From Granulicella rosea (GTDB lineage: Bacteria > Acidobacteriota > Terriglobia > Terriglobales > Acidobacteriaceae), in contig NZ_FZOU01000010.1 in NCBI RefSeq assembly GCF_900188085.1, positions 1 to 64,000 on the forward strand: a stretch of 64,000 nt of DNA, in the 5' to 3' direction. Made by a program: the position numbers and the translations under genes. The notes beneath the pieces are model-generated. The model was not told the DNA's origin. It saw only the letters and a program-made list of their open reading frames with translations, and ran no database searches. Positions 45,972 through 52,629 of the stretch are shown piece by piece; position 1 is the stretch's first letter; every line of letters begins with the position of its first letter.

Positions 45972-46931
45972 CTAATTTTCTGAAGGCCGCTCGATATGGT
46001 CGATCACGATCACCTCCACCGCGCCCTTCTGCGGAACCAGCTTCAGACCAAGCTGTGCACGAAGCGCCTCTGAAAACGGCGCTCCCGTTGGCGCGGCATC
46101 GGCGCCGATGGCCGTCTCCGGCGCGAACTCGAGGTCATAGTCGTATGTCCCGGTCAAGCCCGTCGCATCGACCACCGGCCGGTCGAAGATGTTGCCCGTC
46201 CCGGCGATCGACGCGGCCAGCATCGCCGGCGTCATACCACGCGCGACGATCCGGAAGTTGCCCGCAACCTTCGGCAACGTCTGCCAGGCCGCGCCGCACG
46301 ACGCGGGATACGTGCCCGGCATCGCCTCCGGCATATCCGCCTTCGCGCACGCGGGATCGTCCGCCGGATGAACCCGCAGCCCCGTCCCCGGCCTGACCTT
46401 CGTCAATTCCAGCGCATAGACCGGCTCCCGCCGCGTCTCGCGATGCACCTTCAACTTGAACCGGTCCGCCAGCAGCGCCTGCATCATCACGCGCAGCTCG
46501 TCCTTGCCGGGATGCCCATCCACACGCGCCTGGATATCGTAGTGAGCGCCCCGCGTCCAGTCCGGCAACTGCGCGCGGAACTGCTGAATCTGATACATCG
46601 TCGGCTTGTACGCGAAGACGATATACCCCAGCAGCAACTGGTTGGTCGACATCAGATGCCCACCGATGTCGACATACTGCGGCCCCGGCCCCAGCGGAAG
46701 ATTCGAGAACGCCTTCGCGTCCGACCGGTTCTCCCGCACCGACGCCACCTCGAACCGCAGCGTCGCATCCGCGGTTGTCATCGGCGCGTTGGCCGCAGAT
46801 ACCGGCGCCTGCTGCGCCATGCAGGCGCCCGACAAACTCAGCGAACCTCCCAGCAGCGACGCCCATAAGATCGCTGTCGTCCTGAGCGCAGCCAAAGGAC
46901 CTGCGTCTCGCTCGAACCGGCGATGATCCAT
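45972..46931 (-). CDS. TIGR03435-family exported protein without the lipocalin-like domain
   Basis: A protein of about 319 residues with a TIGR03435 domain (RFEVASVRENRSD, GGHLMSTNQLLLGYIVFAY, RGAHYDIQARVDGHPGKDELRVMMQALLADRFKLKVHRETR, FDRPVVDATGLTG, and the ending VEVIVIDHIERPSEN). Its signal-peptide region (LAALRTTAILWASLLGGSLSLSG) is partly encoded by a dispersed REP-like element at 46874-46910, so the original start may have been replaced. The ATG at 46931 lies 13 nt after the stop of the upstream gene and is preferred over 46979, but has no clear ribosome site. Four Cys are present, two in the mature loop (DPACAKADM, YPASCGAAW), which may pair. Confidence 0.82.
   Translation of the reverse strand: MDHRRFERDAGPLAALRTTAILWASLLGGSLSLSGACMAQQAPVSAANAPMTTADATLRFEVASVRENRSDAKAFSNLPLGPGPQYVDIGGHLMSTNQLLLGYIVFAYKPTMYQIQQFRAQLPDWTRGAHYDIQARVDGHPGKDELRVMMQALLADRFKLKVHRETRREPVYALELTKVRPGTGLRVHPADDPACAKADMPEAMPGTYPASCGAAWQTLPKVAGNFRIVARGMTPAMLAASIAGTGNIFDRPVVDATGLTGTYDYDLEFAPETAIGADAAPTGAPFSEALRAQLGLKLVPQKGAVEVIVIDHIERPSEN
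46874..46910. repeat. REP-like element A inside a coding 5' end
   Basis: CTGTCGTCCTGAGCGCAGCC then AAAGGACCTGCG matches the intergenic copies at 44582 and 55669 with few changes. Here it lies inside the first codons of the third TIGR03435 gene. Confidence 0.7.
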
Positions 46932-46944
46932 CCACGGAGATAGT

Positions 46945-47370
46945 CTAAGGACGTTCCGAAAGGTTGCGTTGCGCAACATACCTCACCCCTCTTTGAACAT
47001 GCGCCCGGCCCGCCATACGACCCGGCACATACGCGCCGGGGTAAGGAAACAGCAGAAACGATGTCAACGTCAGCAGCAGCGCCGCCGACAGCTTCGCCAT
47101 GGTCAGGTGCGGCGGACCGCCCACGGGATAGCTCCCCGCCAGCAAACCGAAGCGCGCATCCGGCCCCGCAAGCTGCGCATCCTCGGGCGACCGCAGACAC
47201 CACTGCCGCAGCAGCGAGAGCGCCGCATCGCCCAACAGCCACGCCGCCCCGTACTCTATCCATGCCTCGTCGAAGACCCGCATCATCTCCGGAGCGAAGC
47301 TCGCCCGGAAGCACTCCGGATGCAGCCGAAGCAGCGCGCGATAGAGCTTGCGTACGATGAGCTGAGGCAT
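46945..47370 (-). CDS. Orphan permease-prefix-like membrane protein
   Basis: A protein of 141 residues. Its N-terminus (LIVRKLYRALLRLHPECFRASFAPEMMRVFDEAW) resembles the prefix domain at the start of acidobacterial duplicated FtsX-like permeases (ADOP family), but no permease follows. A hydrophobic segment near residues 93-112 (KLSAALLLTLTSFLLFPYPGA) probably spans the membrane. Its start overlaps the PadR stop by 1 nt (TGATG at 47372-47368), so the two are translationally coupled. It may act as a membrane partner of the PadR protein or simply be a leftover of a permease gene. The family link is from pattern only. Confidence 0.65.
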   Translation of the reverse strand: MPQLIVRKLYRALLRLHPECFRASFAPEMMRVFDEAWIEYGAAWLLGDAALSLLRQWCLRSPEDAQLAGPDARFGLLAGSYPVGGPPHLTMAKLSAALLLTLTSFLLFPYPGAYVPGRMAGRAHVQRGVRYVAQRNLSERP

Positions 47371-47720
47371 CAGACCTCCCTCGTTCGGCCCGTAGTCTGG
47401 CCAGCCGCCAGCCGCGACCGGCCAGCCTTCACCACCTCGGCCAGCCGCTTCAGCTCATCGTCCAGCACGGCGGCGCCCGCCTGCGTCAGGTGGTAGATGC
47501 GCCGGGCCTCGCCGCCATCCTCTACCTCCGACTCCTCGACCAGCGTCGCCGCCATCAGCGCTCTCAGATTGTCGTAGAGCAGCCCCGGGCCGATCTTGTA
47601 CTCGCCGCCCGAAAGCCGCGTGGTCTCCTGCATGATGCCGTAGCCATGCAGGTCGCGCTCGGCCAGCGCGAGCAGGATGTAGGTGACGGCGTTCGAGAGG
47701 GGCGGCGCAATCGTCTTCAT
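47370..47720 (-). CDS. PadR-family transcriptional regulator
   Basis: A small winged-helix regulator of 116 residues: LSNAVTYILLALAERDLHGYGIMQETTRLSGGEYKIGPGLLYDNLRALMAATLVEESE is the PadR DNA-binding domain, and RRIYHLTQAGAAVLDDELKRLAEVV its wing and C-terminal helix. It is short, as in PadR subfamily 2. It is the first gene of the minus-strand array that runs through the TIGR03435 genes. No ribosome site is visible before the ATG at 47720, and a palindromic TATATCG-rich segment lies only about 10 nt upstream, compatible with a leaderless, self-repressed transcript (inference). Confidence 0.9.
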   Translation of the reverse strand: MKTIAPPLSNAVTYILLALAERDLHGYGIMQETTRLSGGEYKIGPGLLYDNLRALMAATLVEESEVEDGGEARRIYHLTQAGAAVLDDELKRLAEVVKAGRSRLAAGQTTGRTREV

Positions 47721-47729
47721 GTCGGCTTA

Positions 47730-47747
47730 CGATATATCGGAATCCGA
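47730..47747. promoter_or_regulatory. Overlapping palindromes before padR-like gene, candidate operator
   Basis: CGATATATCG (47730-47739) and TCGGAATCCGA (47737-47747) overlap, 10 nt upstream of the PadR start. PadR proteins often repress their own promoter through such sites. Confidence 0.45.
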
Positions 47748-47793
47748 CTATTAAGCAACCTATTTTTTGCGGAACCTTATCCTCAGGTGGAAG

Positions 47794-47848
47794 CATGGGC
47801 TTCAGCCCCATGAATCGAGGTCGCTCGAGGAGCAGGGCTTCAGCCCTG
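47794..47848. repeat. Two REP-like palindromes with GGCTTCAGCC core
   Basis: CATGGGCTTCAGCCCCATG at 47794-47812 and CAGGGCTTCAGCCCTG at 47833-47848 are short hairpins of the same type as those at 49705 and 49743. The second one overlaps the last codons of the winged-helix membrane regulator gene. Confidence 0.65.
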
Positions 47849-48703
47849 GGTCTCTGGCTCACGCTCGCCCGCGCCCATCAACACCAGCGACCGCTGCGCA
47901 AACGGCGAGTACACCAGCAGCGCCGTACACGCCAGCGCCAGCCCGAAGTTCATATGGTGCAGCAGCAGAAACGGCGCCAGCGACCAAAGCACATCGAACG
48001 GCAGCACATAAGCCCACAGCTTCAACAACTTACGCCGCACGCCTGGAGCATGCAGCAGCACCGCGCAGACAATGAACGCCCGCACCGGAATCAATAGCGC
48101 GGCTGTCACCACCAGCACGACCATCGCCTCCGCCGGCCGCGACAGCGCGGAGAAGAGATCGCCGATCTCGGCCAGGTTCGCCAGCGCGCCGACATAAAAC
48201 CCGACATACATCAATTGCAGCAGCAGGTAGAGCGTCCGCACCGTCCGCCAGGGCGTCTTTGGCAGCTCATGCGGCGCCGCCAGATACGGACTCAGCTCCT
48301 CCGGCTCTTCGTCGAGCTGCTCCTCGACGATCACCGGCGGCGGAGCCACGGCAATCGGGTCATCCCCCACCCGCTGTACCGGCGCGACGAACCGGTATCC
48401 CCGGCGGGCGAGCGTCTCGATGAACCGCGGGTTGCGCGCCTTGTCTCCCAGCGCCTCACGGATGCGGTTCACCGCCGAGTTCACCCCGTGCTCATAGTCG
48501 ACGAAGGTTCCCTCCGGCCAGAGCACGCGGGAGATCTCCTCGCGCGTCAACACCTCGCCCGGCCGCTCCAGCAACAGCAGCAACACCTGAAACGGCTGCA
48601 CGTTCACTTTCACCCGGATGCCTTGCCGGCGCAGCTCGCCGGTCGAGACGTCGGCCTCGAAGACGCCAAAGCGGTAGCGAACGGCGGTGCGCGGCTCGGT
48701 CAT
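47840..48703 (-). CDS. Winged-helix (OmpR/CadC-type) transmembrane regulator
   Basis: A protein of 287 residues. Residues about 10-105 form a Trans_reg_C winged helix (YRFGVFEADVSTGELRRQG, FQVLLLLLERPGEVLTREEIS, VDYEHGVNSAVNRIREALGDKARNPRFIETLARRGYRFVA), the ToxR/CadC-like type that lacks a receiver domain. After an acidic Pro-rich linker come about four or five hydrophobic segments (TLYLLLQLMYVGFYVGAL, VVLVVTAALLIPVRAFIVCAVLL, AYVLPFDVLWSLAPFLLL, GLALACTALLVYS). It is thus a one-component, membrane-anchored DNA-binding protein. The ATG at 48703 is chosen over GTG 48709. It is divergent from the SRPBCC-like gene. Confidence 0.85.
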   Translation of the reverse strand: MTEPRTAVRYRFGVFEADVSTGELRRQGIRVKVNVQPFQVLLLLLERPGEVLTREEISRVLWPEGTFVDYEHGVNSAVNRIREALGDKARNPRFIETLARRGYRFVAPVQRVGDDPIAVAPPPVIVEEQLDEEPEELSPYLAAPHELPKTPWRTVRTLYLLLQLMYVGFYVGALANLAEIGDLFSALSRPAEAMVVLVVTAALLIPVRAFIVCAVLLHAPGVRRKLLKLWAYVLPFDVLWSLAPFLLLHHMNFGLALACTALLVYSPFAQRSLVLMGAGEREPETQG

Positions 48704-48865
48704 GGTCACGCCAGTGTAACGGATGTGTGAATCCGGCTTTGCCCGCGCCTTGGATATTTTTCGCTATCTCTTTTTGAATAAGTATCTTGCACCGTGAGAA
48801 TCAATTTTCTGCGCGTGAGGTTGCAGGCATTGCAAAACGCGCTCGCAAACCGCAATCTCCAATTC

Positions 48866-49675
48866 ATGAAACTGAAACAGACCATCGACGCCTGCCGGCT
48901 CCCGCTGCTCTCGCTCTTGTTAGTCCTTCTGGGTTCTCGCCGGGCCGTGGCCGAACCCAGGCCGGAGGCGGTCGCCGCCTTCAACAGCTACGCAGCCACG
49001 GTTGAAACACGCCTCACCCGGCAGCACAGGTCGCACTCTACCTTCCTCGCACCCGACAGCTTTGCGGGCGATGGGGAGGCCCGGCTGCGCGCCGGCGAGC
49101 TGATCATCCAGCAGATCGCCCCGCCCATACCCAACCCTCCCGGCGCCCTGCTCCGCCACTGGCGCGGCGCGGCCTTCGTGCAAGGCGCCCACGCCGCCGA
49201 CTTCGAACGTCTGCTGCGCGACTTCAACGCCTATCCGCAACGCTTCGCCCCCCAGGTGCTCCGCGCCCAGAGTAGCGGCCAGGGTGATCACTTTCAGGCC
49301 ACCATGCGCGTCCGTCAAAAGCACGTCATCACCGTCGTCATGGACACGGCCTACGACGTCGACCTCGGCCGCCTCGACGAGACCGCCCGCTACAGCGCCT
49401 CGCGCAGCACCCACATCTACGAGATCGACTCCCCCGGCACGCCGCGCGAACGCCCGCTGAGCCCGCAGGAGGAGCACGGCTTCCTCTGGCGGCTGAATAC
49501 GTACTGGACCTATGAGGAGCGCGACGGCGGCCTCTATATACAGATCGAGTCGATTTCGCTGAGCCGGTCCATCCCCACCGGCCTCGGCTGGGCGGTACGC
49601 CCGTTTGTCGAAAGCGTACCCCGCGAGTCGCTCGAGTTCACCCTCCGCTCGGCCTCGAACGCCATCCGCAGGTAG
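48866..49675 (+). CDS. Exported SRPBCC-like protein of unknown function
   Basis: About 269 residues with a signal peptide (LPLLSLLLVLLGSRRAVA). The mature part (HWRGAAFVQGAHAADFERLLRDFNAYPQRFAPQVLRAQSSGQ, TMRVRQKHVITVVMDTAYDVD, WRLNTYWTYEERDGGLYIQIESISLSRSIPTGLGW, FTLRSASNAIRR) has the order of strands and final helix of START/SRPBCC (polyketide-cyclase-like) lipid- or ligand-binding folds. This is a fold guess, not a named family. An in-frame GTG at 48794 would add 24 residues before the signal sequence and is not favoured, although the ATG at 48866 has no obvious ribosome site. Confidence 0.6.
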   Translation: MKLKQTIDACRLPLLSLLLVLLGSRRAVAEPRPEAVAAFNSYAATVETRLTRQHRSHSTFLAPDSFAGDGEARLRAGELIIQQIAPPIPNPPGALLRHWRGAAFVQGAHAADFERLLRDFNAYPQRFAPQVLRAQSSGQGDHFQATMRVRQKHVITVVMDTAYDVDLGRLDETARYSASRSTHIYEIDSPGTPRERPLSPQEEHGFLWRLNTYWTYEERDGGLYIQIESISLSRSIPTGLGWAVRPFVESVPRESLEFTLRSASNAIRR

Positions 49676-49704
49676 TCACATCGTTCGCCTTTGCTTCTGG
49701 GTAG

Positions 49705-49761
49705 GCCAAGGCTTCAGCCTTGGCATTCGACCATCCGCTCACGGGGGCTTCAACCCCTGGG
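49705..49761. repeat. Two REP-like palindromes with GGCTTCA(A/G)CC core
   Basis: GCCAAGGCTTCAGCCTTGGC at 49705-49724 is a perfect 9-bp-arm hairpin. GGGGGCTTCAACCCCTGGG at 49743-49761 is a related one. Both lie between the SRPBCC-like gene and the phosphatidyltransferase gene. Confidence 0.7.
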
Positions 49762-49805
49762 GTATGCCTTCCTGTCCCACAACGCCACGAAATCGGAGAA
49801 CTCAC

Positions 49806-50498
49806 ATGATTGAAACGAAACCACTTCCAACCACCGGATTCATCTCCGCCCCACGCATCCACCAGGCGCTCACCGCCGCGGCGGAGAAGCGCGCCCTCCA
49901 CTGGATGGCCGAACGAGCCCCGCGCTGGCTGACCTCGGACCAGCTGACCGCGATCGGCCTCGCCGCGCAGATCGGCGCCGGCCTGGCCTACGCACTCGCC
50001 CGGACGCATCGCCTGGCGCTGCTGGCGGTCATCCTCTGCCTCGCGCTCAACTGGTTCGGCGACAGCATGGACGGCACGCTCGCCCGCATCCGGCAGCAGC
50101 AGCGCCCGCGCTACGGCTTCTACGTCGACCACATGGTGGATGTCTTCGGCGCGACCGCGCTGATGACCGGCCTCGGCTGCTCCGGCCTCGTACACTGGCA
50201 GACCGCCATCGCGATGCTCGTCGCCTTCCTGCTGCTCTCGTGCGAGAGCTACCTCGCCACCTACACCCTCGGCCGCTTCGAGCTATCGCAAGGCCTCTTC
50301 GGCCCCACCGAGATCCGCCTGCTCCTCGCCGCCGGCAACCTCGCGCTGCTGCACAGCCCGTACGTCACCGTACTCCACCGCAGGATGCTGCTCTTCGACC
50401 TCGGCGGCGCCATCGGCGCGGCCTGCATGCTGGGCCTCGCCCTCGTCGTCACCGCGCGCCACACCGCGCAGCTTTATCGTCAGGAGCCGCTCGCATGA
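49806..50498 (+). CDS. CDP-alcohol phosphatidyltransferase-family membrane protein
   Basis: An inner-membrane enzyme of 230 residues that would transfer a phosphatidyl-type group from a CDP-activated donor to an alcohol. The complete family signature D(x)2DG(x)2AR(x)9G(x)3D(x)3D is present with Asp86, Asp89, Gly90, Ala93, Arg94, Gly104, Asp108 and Asp112. About five or six hydrophobic helices are seen (TAIGLAAQIGAGLAYAL, ALLAVILCLALNWF, TAIAMLVAFLLLS and later ones). GGAGAA precedes the ATG at 49806; a longer frame from 49605 would cross REP palindromes and is rejected. The acceptor alcohol cannot be inferred. The following gene overlaps it by ATGA. Confidence 0.85.
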   Translation: MIETKPLPTTGFISAPRIHQALTAAAEKRALHWMAERAPRWLTSDQLTAIGLAAQIGAGLAYALARTHRLALLAVILCLALNWFGDSMDGTLARIRQQQRPRYGFYVDHMVDVFGATALMTGLGCSGLVHWQTAIAMLVAFLLLSCESYLATYTLGRFELSQGLFGPTEIRLLLAAGNLALLHSPYVTVLHRRMLLFDLGGAIGAACMLGLALVVTARHTAQLYRQEPLA

Positions 50499-51076
50499 AG
50501 ATCTACCTCATACCTGTCCTGCTGCTGTCGATCGGGGCAACCTTGGCCGACGCACAAAACCGCCCGGCCGAGCCGCTGCCCGAGGCTCCCTTACCCTCGC
50601 AAAGAACGGCCCTGCCGGCGCCGAAGCCGTCAACGATCTACAACGAAAGCTACGTCGTGCGCGCGGGGTACATGTGCGGCGCCGGCGCCAGCACGTCGCC
50701 GGTAGCGACCAAACCCACCACAGGCTGCGGCGTGGGGTTCACCTTCATCCCGCTGCCCATCTTCACAGAGATCGGCATCATGGCGCCGCAAGCCAACCGC
50801 AGCTATTTTACCGGCTATGTCAGCGTGGATGGCAGCATTCCGCTCGCAAGCATGAAGCTCGCGTACCTGCCCATGGCCATCGTCGGGTACAGCCGCCTCT
50901 TCGAGACCGGCCACGCCTTCGATTATGGCCTCGCTCTCGCCATGCCGCACAAGGGCAAGCCAGGGGACTACCCCACCAGTCTGCGGTTGGAGCTGCGCGA
51001 CTACTGGACCTTCGCCAACCCTACGCAGCACAATGTCATGTTGCGCCTTGGCTGGATGAGCGTGGAGACCGACTGA
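50495..51076 (+). CDS. Exported, probable outer-membrane protein of unknown function
   Basis: A protein of 193 residues. A signal peptide (MKIYLIPVLLLSIGATLADAQ) and a Pro-rich segment (RPAEPLPEAPLPSQ) are followed by strands that look like a small beta-barrel (GVGFTFIPLPIFTEIGIMA, SYFTGYVSVDGSIPL, LAYLPMAIVGYSRLF, DYGLALAMP, LRLELRDYWTFA, NVMLRLGWMSVE). Two Cys lie close to the mature N-terminus (YMCGAG, TGCGVG). Its ATG overlaps the stop of the phosphatidyltransferase gene (ATGA), and AGGAG is present, so the two are translationally coupled. The family was not recognised. Confidence 0.65.
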   Translation: MKIYLIPVLLLSIGATLADAQNRPAEPLPEAPLPSQRTALPAPKPSTIYNESYVVRAGYMCGAGASTSPVATKPTTGCGVGFTFIPLPIFTEIGIMAPQANRSYFTGYVSVDGSIPLASMKLAYLPMAIVGYSRLFETGHAFDYGLALAMPHKGKPGDYPTSLRLELRDYWTFANPTQHNVMLRLGWMSVETD

Positions 51077-51101
51077 GGTTTGTAGCAATTTTCGTTCGAC
51101 C

Positions 51102-51208
51102 TTTAGCCGCTGAGGTACGCTTTTCGTCCCTATGCTGGCTTTGACGAAAGCGTACCCCAGCGGCTAAAGCCGGATTCGTAACTGGATGGGGCGGCATGGC
51201 TAAAGCCA
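51102..51208. repeat. Long near-perfect inverted repeat (REP pair) plus a short GGCTAAAGCC palindrome
   Basis: Arm 51102-51128 pairs with arm 51143-51168 over about 26 bp with one mismatch and one bulge, enclosing a 14-nt loop. The arms start with TTTAGCCGCTGAGGTACGC. A small palindrome TGGCTAAAGCCA follows at 51197-51208. It lies between the convergent genes ending at 51076 and 51259 and could act as a terminator for both. No transposase is present. Confidence 0.75.
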
Positions 51209-51258
51209 AGCCCTTAACAAAGCAACTGCCCTCTCCGTGCTATGAAGTGAGATTCGTC

Positions 51259-52029
51259 TCAGTGCCCGGCCATCGCCGCGTTGAACTGCTCGAAGAAGCC
51301 GTCGAACTTCTCCCGGTTGAAGTCCCCCGCGAACCGCAGCGGATAGACATTCTTCACCAGAATCTCCGTCGCCTCCGGCTGCGTCGTCAGAATCTCCATC
51401 ACCTCGGCGATAAACGCGTCGAGCGGCATGGCGCGCGGGTCGCTCGCCTGGTGCGGGCCCATCAGCTCCGTCTGCACATACGGCGGCGCCAGCTCCAGCA
51501 CCTCGACCGACGTGCCTTTCAACTGGTAGCGCAGCGAGACCGACCACGAGTGAATCGCGGCCTTGGTCGCGCAGTAGGTCGGCGTCATCGCCAGCGGCAT
51601 GAACGCCAGACCCGACGTCACGGTCATCACGGTCGCCTTCGCCTGCTGCTTCAGGTGCGGCAGCAGCGCGGCCGTCAGGTGCAGCGGCGCGGCGAAGTTG
51701 ATCGCGATCGTGTCGTCGACGACGGTCGCATCGGGCGCGTCCGACAGGTTCTCCGGCTTCATGATCCCGGCCATGTTGATCAGCACGTTCAGCGCCGGAT
51801 ACTTCGCCACAATCGTCTCGGCGAAGCCCTTCAGCCCCGCCGTCTGCTGCACGTCGACGACCTCGTACTGCATGCCGGGATTGGCCGCCGTCACGGCCTC
51901 CAGCACCTCCCTGCGACGCCCCGCGATGATGACCGTATTGCCCAGCTTGTGAAACGCTTCGGCGAGTCCGCGGCCCAGGCCCGAGCCGCCGCCAGTGATA
52001 AGGATTGTGTTCTTTTCGGTAAGATGCAT
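51259..52029 (-). CDS. Short-chain dehydrogenase/reductase
   Basis: A cytoplasmic NAD(P)-dependent oxidoreductase of 256 residues. It has the cofactor motif TGGGSGLG at 12-19, VLINMAG at 82-88 (usual NNAG altered to NMAG), catalytic Ser139 (VTSG), and Tyr152 with Lys156 (YCATK). The adenine-ribose contact segment AGRRR suggests NADPH. It resembles DltE-type SDRs, but the substrate is not predictable. AGGAG precedes the ATG at 52029. It is divergent from an HxlR-type regulator with a 93-bp shared promoter region containing a TTACT-N3-AGTAA palindrome, so it is probably controlled by that regulator, perhaps in response to an electrophile or quinone (inference). Confidence 0.9.
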   Translation of the reverse strand: MHLTEKNTILITGGGSGLGRGLAEAFHKLGNTVIIAGRRREVLEAVTAANPGMQYEVVDVQQTAGLKGFAETIVAKYPALNVLINMAGIMKPENLSDAPDATVVDDTIAINFAAPLHLTAALLPHLKQQAKATVMTVTSGLAFMPLAMTPTYCATKAAIHSWSVSLRYQLKGTSVEVLELAPPYVQTELMGPHQASDPRAMPLDAFIAEVMEILTTQPEATEILVKNVYPLRFAGDFNREKFDGFFEQFNAAMAGH

Positions 52030-52051
52030 GGCTGAAAAATCTCCTCTTGAG

Positions 52052-52064
52052 TTACTGTAAGTAA
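52052..52064. promoter_or_regulatory. TTACT-GTA-AGTAA palindrome, candidate HxlR-type operator
   Basis: A perfect 5-bp-arm inverted repeat lies 23 bp before the SDR start and 59 bp before the HxlR-type gene. TACT...AGTA sites are typical of HxlR/YodB-like regulators. Confidence 0.55.
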
Positions 52065-52122
52065 GCCACTCTCTTTTGGGAAGTAGGCACCGCGTAGTGC
52101 GCCACGCACCCAGGGGTAAGAA

Positions 52123-52560
52123 ATGAAGAAAACGGTCTCATCCGGCGTAAAGAAAAATCCCGCGCCCCTGCACTATCAATCGCCGGACGGACAGACCTCG
52201 ACTCCCGAGATCGACCGGCTGGTCGAGGAGATGATCGGCCGAATCGCCGACAAGTGGACGCTGCTGGTGTTGGAGGCGCTCGCGCAGCACGGCGTTGTAC
52301 GCTTCAGCCGGCTGGCGGAGCTGGTCACCGGCATCAGCCAGAAGATGCTCACCCAGACCCTGCGCCAGATGGAGGCCGACGGCTTCGTCACCCGCACCGT
52401 CTACCCGGTCGTGCCGCCGCGCGTGGAGTATGCGCTGGCGCCGCTGGGCGAAAGTCTCGGCGCGGCTTTCTGCGGGGTCTGGCAGTGGGCCGAGGCCAAC
52501 TATGCCGAACTGGAACGCCAGCGCGCCGCCTATCGCGAGCGCAAGGGACTGAGCGCTTGA
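52123..52560 (+). CDS. HxlR-family transcriptional regulator
   Basis: A winged-helix regulator of 145 residues. The core reads MIGRIADKWTLLVLEALAQHGVVRFSRLAELVTGISQKMLTQTLRQMEADGFVTRTVYPVVPPRVEYALAPLGESL, the complete HxlR domain including the wing. It has no Cys at the N-terminal sensing position used by some YodB-like proteins, so a thiol switch is unlikely. AGGGGTAAG lies before the ATG at 52123. It is divergent from the SDR gene and probably represses it and itself. Confidence 0.9.
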   Translation: MKKTVSSGVKKNPAPLHYQSPDGQTSTPEIDRLVEEMIGRIADKWTLLVLEALAQHGVVRFSRLAELVTGISQKMLTQTLRQMEADGFVTRTVYPVVPPRVEYALAPLGESLGAAFCGVWQWAEANYAELERQRAAYRERKGLSA

Positions 52561-52629
52561 GCAAAGAATCCTGCAAGCCGAAACGCTGGCTATCCCCCAA
52601 GCTATCTCCCATTGATATACTTCGCCCCA

